Of a stretch of 5,599 nt of DNA, positions 1 to 4,469 are shown in pieces. The stretch lies in NCBI GenBank assembly GCA_012513875.1, contig JAAZBI010000059.1, positions 1 to 5,599 on the forward strand, given 5' to 3'. Source of the stretch: Mollicutes bacterium. GTDB taxonomy: Bacteria > Bacillota_I > Bacilli_A > RF39 > UBA660. The notes beneath the pieces were generated by a model. It was not told the DNA's origin. It worked only from the letters and a program-made list of their open reading frames with translations, and ran no database searches. Each line of letters starts with the position of its first letter. Within the stretch, counting starts at the first letter, position 1. Position numbers and translations under genes: made by a program.

Positions 1-936
1 GAATTGATTCACACTCCAAACGCTAAAACTATATCTGAAATAGCAGCATTTTTAAATTTACCAGAAGATAGATTTGTTAAGACAATTATTTATAAAATAG
101 ATAATCAACCTTATGCCATTTTAATAAGTGGTACAGATGAAATTAATGAAACAAAAGTTAGAAAATTATTAAAAGCTGAGACAGTTGAAATAGCTGACGA
201 AGAGACAGTTAAAAAAGTAACTAATGCCGAAGTTGGTTTTGCTGGACCTATAGATTTAGACATACCAGTTATTATGGACGAAAAGGTTTTAAATTTAAAA
301 AACTTTATTGTAGGCGCTAATAAAACAGATTACCATTATAAGAATGTAAATTTACAAGATTTTACAGTAAAATTAACTGGTGATTTGAGATTAGTAAAAG
401 AAAAAGAAAAATGTCCTATCTGTGGAGGCAAAATTTATTTCAAAAAAGGAATTGAAGTAGGTAACATTTTTAAACTAGGAACTAAATATTCAGAGGCTTT
501 AGATTTATATTATTCTGATCAAAACAATCAATTAAATCCAGTTATTATGGGTAGCTATGGAATTGGAATAGGTCGTATTATGGCTGCAGTTGTTGAACAA
601 AATAATGATGAAAAAGGAATGATTTGGCCATTAACTATCGCTCCTTATCAAGTGGGAATTGTTATAATTAATTCTAATGATCCTGAACAAATTAAAATTG
701 CTAATCAATTATATGAAGAATTAAAATCTAATAACATCGAAGTATTACTTGATGATCGTGATGAAAGACCAGGCATTAAATTTAATGATTTAGATTTAAT
801 AGGGATACCATTAAGAATAACAATTGGTAATAAAATAAAAGATAACCTAGTAGAATTAAAAGGTAGAACAGAAACAGACTCAACAGATATTTTAATTCAA
901 GATGTCTTAAAAGAAACAATAAAAAAAAGTAGTTAA
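1..936 (+). CDS. proS: Prolyl-tRNA synthetase, C-terminal part (5' truncated by window edge)
   Basis: This enzyme charges tRNA-Pro with proline in the cytoplasm. The reading frame is open from base 1, so the TTG at 4 is an internal Leu codon and the true start lies upstream. About 311 codons remain of a family length near 565, so the N-terminal catalytic half with motifs 1 and 2 is missing. The fragment opens inside the bacterial INS editing domain (HTPNAKTI, then VKT with its Lys codon at 79-81, probably the editing lysine known as K279 in E. coli, and GANKTDYH with the His codon at 334-336). A CPICGG pair (Cys codons 412-414 and 421-423) precedes GIEVGNIFKLGTKYS. Class II motif 3 follows (GSYGIGIGR, 550-576), then the anticodon-binding domain from WPLTIAPYQV onward. 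The C-terminus (KKSS) is encoded by the left arm of a terminator. Identification is very secure. Confidence 0.97.
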   Translation, partial: ELIHTPNAKTISEIAAFLNLPEDRFVKTIIYKIDNQPYAILISGTDEINETKVRKLLKAETVEIADEETVKKVTNAEVGFAGPIDLDIPVIMDEKVLNLKNFIVGANKTDYHYKNVNLQDFTVKLTGDLRLVKEKEKCPICGGKIYFKKGIEVGNIFKLGTKYSEALDLYYSDQNNQLNPVIMGSYGIGIGRIMAAVVEQNNDEKGMIWPLTIAPYQVGIVIINSNDPEQIKIANQLYEELKSNNIEVLLDDRDERPGIKFNDLDLIGIPLRITIGNKIKDNLVELKGRTETDSTDILIQDVLKETIKKSS

Positions 937-950
937 AATCTACTTTTTTT
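922..950 (+). terminator. Rho-independent terminator after proS
   Basis: An 11-bp stem pairs 922-932 (seven A then GTAG) with 940-950 (CTAC then seven T) around a 7-base loop. The proS stop codon TAA (934-936) lies in the loop. The A-tract/T-tract symmetry means it could also act on the opposite strand. It separates proS from radC. Confidence 0.85.
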
Positions 951-985
951 AAGGAGTTTTTATTTTAAATCTCTAATAATTAATT

Positions 986-998
986 AGGTGATAATATG
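986..998 (+). promoter_or_regulatory. radC ribosome binding site and tandem ATG start
   Basis: AGGTGA (986-991) matches the 3' part of the consensus Shine-Dalgarno sequence. Two consecutive ATG codons follow at 996 and 999. Lined up against full AGGAGGTGA, the first ATG has the same spacing (7 bases after the AGG) as the next gene at 1689, so 996 is preferred. Use of 999 would only remove one Met. Confidence 0.6.
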
Positions 999-1664
999 AT
1001 GATAAAAGAAATGCCAAGCGAAGAAAAGCCTCGAGAAAGAGCTTTAAAGTATGGAATAACAAACATTTCTAACGAAGATTTATTAGCAATATTGTTAAGA
1101 TCAGGAAGCAAAGATAATTCAGTAAAAGACTTATCTATAAAAATATTGTGTAATATTAATAGTGATTTAAAAACTTTAAATTATAATTCATTAATGAAAA
1201 TAAAGGGAATTAAACAAGCAAAGGCTTTGCTTTTATTAGCAGCTTTAGAATTTGGAAGAAGAGCTTATTATCAAATCCCTATTCAACAAGTAAAAGCTAA
1301 TAATCCAGATAGTATTTATCAATATTTTAAAAGTATTGTCAATGATTCAAAACAAGAGCATTTTTATGCTCTTTATTTAGATCAAAAAAAGAATATTATT
1401 AGTTATAAAGAATTATTTATTGGTACTATTAACATGAGTATCGTTCATCCACGAGAGATATTTAAAGAAGCTTATTTAACTTCAGCATCATCAATAATCT
1501 GTCTTCATAATCATCCAACTGGATATGTAGAACCATCCATAGAAGATATTGAATTAACTAAAAAGTTAGTTGAAATTGGAAAATTAAATGCAATACCTAT
1601 TATTGATCATATTATCATCGGTGAAAACAAATATTTTAGTTTTTATGAAAATAATAAGTTGTGA
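996..1664 (+). CDS. radC: RadC family JAB1/MPN-domain protein
   Basis: RadC proteins are widespread, historically linked to DNA repair, but their in vivo function remains unsettled; this is a full-length member (222 aa, typical size). The N-terminal half shows the family opening MPSEEKPRERALKYG (6-20), then LLAILLRSG and a helix-hairpin-helix-like segment (KGIKQAKA, 70-77). The C-terminal half is a JAMM/MPN+ metal-binding domain: Glu121, the His-x-His pair His171/His173 in HNHPTG, then Ser181 and Asp184, so the expected zinc-ligand and catalytic set is intact. It ends ...DHIIIGENKYFSFYE, the usual RadC tail. It lies 59 bases after the proS stop, beyond a terminator; no convincing -35/-10 pair was found upstream. 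The TGA stop is part of the next gene's promoter. In Bacillus subtilis radC heads the interval leading to rplU, and that gene order is partly kept here. Confidence 0.95.
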   Translation: MMIKEMPSEEKPRERALKYGITNISNEDLLAILLRSGSKDNSVKDLSIKILCNINSDLKTLNYNSLMKIKGIKQAKALLLLAALEFGRRAYYQIPIQQVKANNPDSIYQYFKSIVNDSKQEHFYALYLDQKKNIISYKELFIGTINMSIVHPREIFKEAYLTSASSIICLHNHPTGYVEPSIEDIELTKKLVEIGKLNAIPIIDHIIIGENKYFSFYENNKL

Positions 1665-1670
1665 TATAAT
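1662..1670 (+). promoter_or_regulatory. Extended -10 promoter for the membrane protein/SDR pair
   Basis: TGATATAAT is a perfect extended -10 element (TG-N-TATAAT) whose TGA is the radC stop codon. No good -35 hexamer lies at 16-18 bases upstream (TTTATG at 1642-1647 is weak), which extended -10 promoters tolerate. Transcription would begin near 1677, leaving a 5' UTR of about 12 bases that contains only the Shine-Dalgarno (AGAGGTG, 1677-1683). In so AT-rich a genome chance matches are common, so this remains an inference. Confidence 0.5.
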
Positions 1671-1688
1671 TAATATAGAGGTGAAAAG

Positions 1689-2582
1689 ATGAAAATATTG
1701 AAAGGTTTTTTATTTAGTTTATTAATGTTATTTTTATTTAGTTATAGTTTAGGAATGATAACTATTATTAGTTTAGATTATAGTTTATTTAAGTCTAATT
1801 TTGTTGAAGAAGTTTTTAATGATAAAAAAATAAGTTTGGAATTATATTCTAAATTTGAGGAAGATTTTTTAATTAAATTAGATAAAGAAATAGATGATGA
1901 AAGCAAATATGCAATAGTTATGAAAAAATCTATCTTAAAAACTTTTGATGAGGAGTTTTTAAAAGATTCTTTTATTAGTATATTTAATCAATATCGAGAT
2001 TATATTGTTAAAGGTGAAGATGTTTTAATATTAAAATTAAATATTTCTAATCAAAAAGAAATATTTAAAACTAATTTAAAAATTGAATTGAAAGATATGG
2101 AAATTAACTCATATAGTGATAAAGAGATTGATGAACAAGTCGATGATTTATTCGCTAAGAATTCTTTTCAAACTGATTATATAAGTGATGAAATTAATAC
2201 TGAAGATATTGATAAAGTAGTTGCATTAATTCGTCTGTTGAAAAATTATTTTTATATAGTATCAGTAGTTATTTTAGGAGCAGTTTTTGGTTTGATGCTT
2301 TTATTTAAAAAATTATCAAAAACTATTATGTGGTTTGGTTCCACTCTTTTAGCTAGTAGTTTGTTTGTATTATTATTTTTTAACTTATTAAAACATGTCT
2401 TAGTTATTGCTGAAATATCAAAGATAAATATTGGGGAAATAATAAGTTATTCTTTAGTTGAAAAAGTAATTAATTATAGTTTTAATGTATCTTTAATTTC
2501 TTTATGTATTAGTCTTTTAATTATATTAAGTGGTTTCTTTTTTGGAAAATATGGAGGATTAAAAAATGAAACTCACCAATAA
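1689..2582 (+). CDS. Unrecognised four-helix membrane protein with large extracytoplasmic domain
   Basis: I do not recognise this 297-residue protein. An N-terminal hydrophobic helix (about 7-29, after Lys2 and Lys5, without a clear cleavage site) probably acts as a membrane anchor. A charged, mostly helical segment of about 155 residues (30-185), rich in Lys, Asp and Glu, is followed by three helices at about 187-206, 212-233 and 265-286. The cluster KKLSK between helices 2 and 3 suggests that loop is cytoplasmic and the large domain lies outside. Firmicutes carry many poorly characterised proteins of this layout (one helix, an exterior domain, three helices), but I cannot assign a family. 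The start has AGAGGTG at good spacing. Its last 17 bases overlap the dehydrogenase gene, whose ribosome binding site GGAGGA (2553-2558) lies inside this frame, so the two are probably co-translated. Real gene: high confidence; function: unknown. Confidence 0.85.
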   Translation: MKILKGFLFSLLMLFLFSYSLGMITIISLDYSLFKSNFVEEVFNDKKISLELYSKFEEDFLIKLDKEIDDESKYAIVMKKSILKTFDEEFLKDSFISIFNQYRDYIVKGEDVLILKLNISNQKEIFKTNLKIELKDMEINSYSDKEIDEQVDDLFAKNSFQTDYISDEINTEDIDKVVALIRLLKNYFYIVSVVILGAVFGLMLLFKKLSKTIMWFGSTLLASSLFVLLFFNLLKHVLVIAEISKINIGEIISYSLVEKVINYSFNVSLISLCISLLIILSGFFFGKYGGLKNETHQ

Positions 2583-3354
2583 AAAAATAATTGTTACAGG
2601 TGCCGGATCTGGAATAGGGAAAGAATTAACTTTACAATTAGTAAATAAAGATGTATTTGTTATCGCCTTAGACATTAATGATGAAAAACTAAATGATTTA
2701 AGCAAAAAAATTAATAATTCTAATAAACTATTAATTTATAAAATTGATTTGGAACAAGAAGCTGAAATAGAAAAATTTTATAATTATATTAAAAATAAAA
2801 ATATAATTGTTGACGGAATTATTAATAATGCTGGAATTATTCAACCTTTTCAAGATTTAGAACAATTAGATAATAAGATAATAAAAAAAGTAATGAATAT
2901 AAATTTTTATGCACCTTTATTTTTAACTAAATTATTTATATCTGATTTAAAACAAAGACCAGAGGCTTCGATAGTGAATATATCTAGTATGGGAGGTTTT
3001 TTCCCTTTTCCTGGACAAAGTGTTTATGGCGCATCAAAAGCAGCTTTAAAACTTTTAACAGAGGGCTTGTATTCAGAATTGTTAAATACTAATGTTTCTG
3101 TTACTGTTGTTTTTCCAGGGGCGATTAACACTGATATTGCTAAAGATTTAGATATTAAAGCAAAAGAATCATCTAAAATGAAATTAACATCTCCAAAAAA
3201 AGCAGCTTCTTTAATTATTAAAGCAATGGAAAAAAATCAATATAAATTATATATTGGTAGTGATGCTAAATTTATGAATATTTTATATAAAATAAATCCT
3301 AAATTTGCAATAAAAAAGATAAATCAAATAATGAAAAAAACACTAGATAAATAA
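2566..3354 (+). CDS. Short-chain dehydrogenase/reductase (SDR), classical type
   Basis: This is a cytoplasmic NAD(P)-dependent oxidoreductase of the classical SDR family; 262 residues is normal. The Rossmann fold is shown by TGAGSGIG (11-18), Asp36 after the second strand (ALDIND), NNAG (87-90) and MNIN (Asn113). The catalytic set is complete: Ser141 in NISS, then Tyr154 and Lys158 in VYGASK. PGAINTDI (184-191) follows. Asp36 usually indicates preference for NAD(H) over NADP(H). The tail (about 210-262) has the pattern sP-K-A-IIkAmEKNqYkLYIGSDAKFM...INPKFA, resembling the C-terminal region of SDRs annotated as alcohol or lipid-related dehydrogenases. The substrate cannot be read from sequence. 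It overlaps the upstream membrane-protein gene by 17 bases and is closed by its own terminator, so the two form a small unit. Confidence 0.93.
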   Translation: MKLTNKKIIVTGAGSGIGKELTLQLVNKDVFVIALDINDEKLNDLSKKINNSNKLLIYKIDLEQEAEIEKFYNYIKNKNIIVDGIINNAGIIQPFQDLEQLDNKIIKKVMNINFYAPLFLTKLFISDLKQRPEASIVNISSMGGFFPFPGQSVYGASKAALKLLTEGLYSELLNTNVSVTVVFPGAINTDIAKDLDIKAKESSKMKLTSPKKAASLIIKAMEKNQYKLYIGSDAKFMNILYKINPKFAIKKINQIMKKTLDK

Positions 3355-3369
3355 ATTTAGTGTTTTTTT
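3334..3369 (+). terminator. Rho-independent terminator after the SDR gene
   Basis: Seven A plus CACTA (3334-3345) pair with TAGTG plus seven T (3358-3369), giving 12 bp. The stem may extend by G3346-T3357 (wobble) and A3347-T3356, leaving an 8-base loop; one further T follows. The SDR stop codon TAA (3352-3354) is in the loop, and the left arm encodes the KKTL of the C-terminus. Confidence 0.88.
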
Positions 3370-3399
3370 TATAAAGAGTAAGAAAAAATAACTTTTTGT

Positions 3400-3428
3400 T
3401 TGACTAGAAAAGGCTTTCGTGATACAAT
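3400..3428 (+). promoter_or_regulatory. Promoter of the rplU-prp-rpmA operon
   Basis: TTGACT (3400-3405) and TACAAT (3423-3428) are separated by exactly 17 bases. A TG one base before the -10 (3420-3421) makes it an extended -10 too. This is the best sigma-70/SigA-type promoter in the window, as expected for ribosomal protein genes. Transcription would start near 3435, giving a leader of about 90 bases. Confidence 0.85.
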
Positions 3429-3434
3429 TTATCT

Positions 3435-3524
3435 GCTAGACCTCGGTCTACAACCGCACGAACAAGGTTTTAAAACATTAGATGTACCTTTTAGGCGAGT
3501 CTTAGTGAAAAAAGGAGGCAATTT
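3435..3524 (+). promoter_or_regulatory. Structured 5' leader of rplU, L21-leader type
   Basis: The untranslated region before rplU is visibly structured and resembles the L21 leader element known upstream of rplU in low-GC Gram-positives, thought to regulate the operon by autogenous control. One fold has a long-range stem of nine pairs with two single-base bulges (3436-3445 with 3496-3505) enclosing a hairpin AAGGT/ACCTT (3464-3468 with 3486-3490) capped by ACAT/ATGT (3475-3478 with 3482-3485). A competing fold has hairpin TAGAC/GTCTA with a CTCG loop (3437-3441 with 3446-3450) and AACC/GGTT (3452-3455 with 3466-3469). The Shine-Dalgarno AAAGGAGG (3511-3518) lies six bases before the ATG. Assignment to the L21 family rests on position and recalled features (including TTTTAGGCGAGTCTTAGTG, 3489-3507), not a covariance search. 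Confidence 0.75.
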
Positions 3525-3821
3525 ATGAAAGCAATTATCGAAACTGGTGGAAAACAATATTATGTTGAAGTTGGTTCTGAAATCTATATTGAAAAATTAG
3601 AAGTAGAATCAGGAAACAAAGTTGTTTTTGACAAAGTTTTAATGGTTAATGGTGTTGCTGGGAATCCATATTTAACTAACGTATTAGTTGAAGGCGAAAT
3701 TATAAAACATGGTAAACAAAAAAAGATTACTATTTTTAAATATTTACAAAAGAAAAGTTCTCATAAAAAACAAGGTCATAGACAACCTTATACAAAAGTA
3801 AAAATTACTAAGATAGCTTAG
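3525..3821 (+). CDS. rplU: 50S ribosomal protein bL21
   Basis: bL21 is a structural protein of the large ribosomal subunit that binds 23S rRNA. The 98-residue product matches family length (about 100). It opens with the diagnostic MKAIIETGGKQYYVEVG (1-17), and ends with the rRNA-binding signature SHKKQGHRQPYTKVKI in the last 20 residues. A strong Shine-Dalgarno (AAAGGAGG) sits six bases before the ATG. This is the first gene of the operon with prp and rpmA, driven by the promoter at 3400 and preceded by a structured leader. Its TAG stop is the first part of the TAGGAG that forms the prp ribosome binding site, eight bases before the prp start. Nothing is unusual in the protein. Confidence 0.98.
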   Translation: MKAIIETGGKQYYVEVGSEIYIEKLEVESGNKVVFDKVLMVNGVAGNPYLTNVLVEGEIIKHGKQKKITIFKYLQKKSSHKKQGHRQPYTKVKITKIA

Positions 3822-3824
3822 GAG
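3819..3824 (+). promoter_or_regulatory. rplU stop codon merged with prp ribosome binding site
   Basis: TAGGAG contains both the rplU TAG stop (3819-3821) and the AGGAG Shine-Dalgarno of prp (3820-3824), five bases before the prp ATG at 3830. A ribosome finishing rplU would cover this site, so translational coupling is likely. Confidence 0.7.
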
Positions 3825-3829
3825 TTTTC

Positions 3830-4129
3830 ATGATAAAAGTAGAAATAATAAATAAAGAAGATAAAATTAATAAAATAATAATTAGTGGACATGCTTTATA
3901 TGATAAGTATGGAAAAGATATTGTTTGTGCTGCAGTAAGTACAGCGACAATTACGACTATTAATAATATTTTATCTTTAAATAAGTCGATTGAATATCTT
4001 GAAGAAAAAGATAAATTAACAATTATCGTCATTAAAGATAATGAAGATACATATAAATTATTAAATAATTTAATAATTATGTTAAAGGATCTTGCTGAAA
4101 CTTATCCTCAAAATGTTCAAATAATATAG
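3830..4129 (+). CDS. prp: Ribosomal-processing cysteine protease Prp (YsxB family)
   Basis: Prp removes the N-terminal extension of bL27, a step required for functional ribosomes in Firmicutes such as Staphylococcus aureus. The 99-residue product carries the family's catalytic dyad: His21 in SGHA and Cys33 in DIVCAAVS, separated by a Tyr-Gly-Asp-containing loop (LYDKYGKD, 23-30), at nearly the same positions as in S. aureus (His22, Cys34). The position between rplU and rpmA is the family's conserved location. The gene begins eight bases after rplU and ends 11 bases before rpmA; its ribosome binding site and stop codon are each merged with a neighbour's signal. The partner substrate site is present in the rpmA product (FFA followed by His). 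Overall identity is low outside the dyad region, as usual for this fast-evolving family. Confidence 0.94.
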   Translation: MIKVEIINKEDKINKIIISGHALYDKYGKDIVCAAVSTATITTINNILSLNKSIEYLEEKDKLTIIVIKDNEDTYKLLNNLIIMLKDLAETYPQNVQII

Positions 4130-4135
4130 GAGGTG
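4127..4135 (+). promoter_or_regulatory. prp stop codon merged with rpmA ribosome binding site
   Basis: TAGGAGGTG holds the prp TAG stop (4127-4129) and a full AGGAGGTG Shine-Dalgarno (4128-4135). AGGAGG ends seven bases before the GTG at 4141. The strong site supports GTG as the real rpmA start and suggests coupling with prp. Confidence 0.8.
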
Positions 4136-4140
4136 TAATT

Positions 4141-4170
4141 GTGTTAAAATTAAATATTCAGTTTTTTGCT
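4141..4170 (+). other. Prp-cleaved N-terminal extension of bL27
   Basis: These ten codons encode the extension ending Gln-Phe-Phe-Ala. By analogy with S. aureus bL27, Prp would cut between Ala10 and His11. The cleavage is inferred from the motif and from prp directly upstream. Confidence 0.88.
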
Positions 4171-4422
4171 CATAAAAAAGGTCAAGGTTCAACATCTAAC
4201 GGCCGTGATTCTGAATCGAAAAGATTAGGAGCGAAAGCAGCAGATGGAGAATTAGTAACTGGAGGATCGATTTTATATCGTCAAAGAGGAACTAAAATTT
4301 TCCCAGGAGTTAACGTTGGAAAAGGAAAAGATGATACTTTGTTCGCAAAAATTCCAGGATATGTTAAATTTGAAGTGATTGGTAAAAATCGCAAACAAGT
4401 TAGTATCTATGAAACAAAATAA
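4141..4422 (+). CDS. rpmA: 50S ribosomal protein bL27 (precursor with N-terminal extension)
   Basis: bL27 is a large-subunit protein whose mature N-terminus reaches the peptidyl transferase centre. The product is 93 residues with a GTG start supported by a full Shine-Dalgarno. Residues 1-10 (MLKLNIQFFA) match the extension found in Firmicutes and removed by Prp; the mature protein would start at His11 with HKKGQGSTSNGRDS. ESKRLGAK and RQRGTKIFPGVNVGKGKDDTLFA are further family signatures. GQGS replaces the more usual GGGS/AGGS, and DGELVTGGSIL is somewhat divergent in the middle, neither enough to doubt the call. It is the last gene of the rplU-prp-rpmA operon before a terminator hairpin whose left arm begins in its final codons. 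Confidence 0.98.
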   Translation: MLKLNIQFFAHKKGQGSTSNGRDSESKRLGAKAADGELVTGGSILYRQRGTKIFPGVNVGKGKDDTLFAKIPGYVKFEVIGKNRKQVSIYETK

Positions 4423-4441
4423 GACGAAAGTCTTATTTTTT
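4416..4441 (+). terminator. Terminator hairpin with GAAA tetraloop after rpmA
   Basis: AAAATAAGAC (4416-4425) pairs perfectly with GTCTTATTTT (4430-4439) around a GNRA-type GAAA loop (4426-4429), and the T run continues to 4441. The rpmA stop codon TAA (4420-4422) is within the left arm. Because obg starts 28 bases after the hairpin without a clear promoter, it may be leaky and work as an attenuator. Confidence 0.85.
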
Positions 4442-4469
4442 GATAAAACAATAAAAGGAAGTGATATAA

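Noticed and set aside
4..6. TTG as the start codon of the proS frame.
   Set aside because: The frame is open through base 1, and the residues here align with the middle of the INS domain, so the gene continues upstream of the window.
951..956. AAGGAG, an orphan Shine-Dalgarno-like sequence between the proS terminator and radC.
   Set aside because: No ATG, GTG or TTG start follows at a usable distance; an ATT at 962 would open only a few codons before a stop.
989..997. TGATAATAT before radC as an extended -10 element.
   Set aside because: It overlaps the radC start codons, so the transcript would begin inside the gene. It is more simply explained by the AGGTGA ribosome binding site in AT-rich DNA.
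1742..1787. Direct repeat TTATAGTTTA (1742-1751 and 1778-1787) at the start of the membrane-protein gene.
   Set aside because: The copies are 36 bases apart and in frame, each encoding Tyr-Ser-Leu in A/T-rich codons. This is ordinary low-complexity coding sequence.
3416..3462. Inverted repeat TTCGTG (3416-3421) and CACGAA (3457-3462) around the rplU transcription start.
   Set aside because: The left arm lies upstream of the predicted start site, so it would not be in the leader RNA. As an operator the arms are 35 bases apart with no further symmetry.
3808..4032. A 74-codon open frame on the minus strand, hydrophobic in translation.
   Set aside because: It lies antisense to the end of rplU and most of prp, which are certain genes. 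It has no supporting ribosome binding site context and its hydrophobicity follows from A/T-rich codons read backwards.
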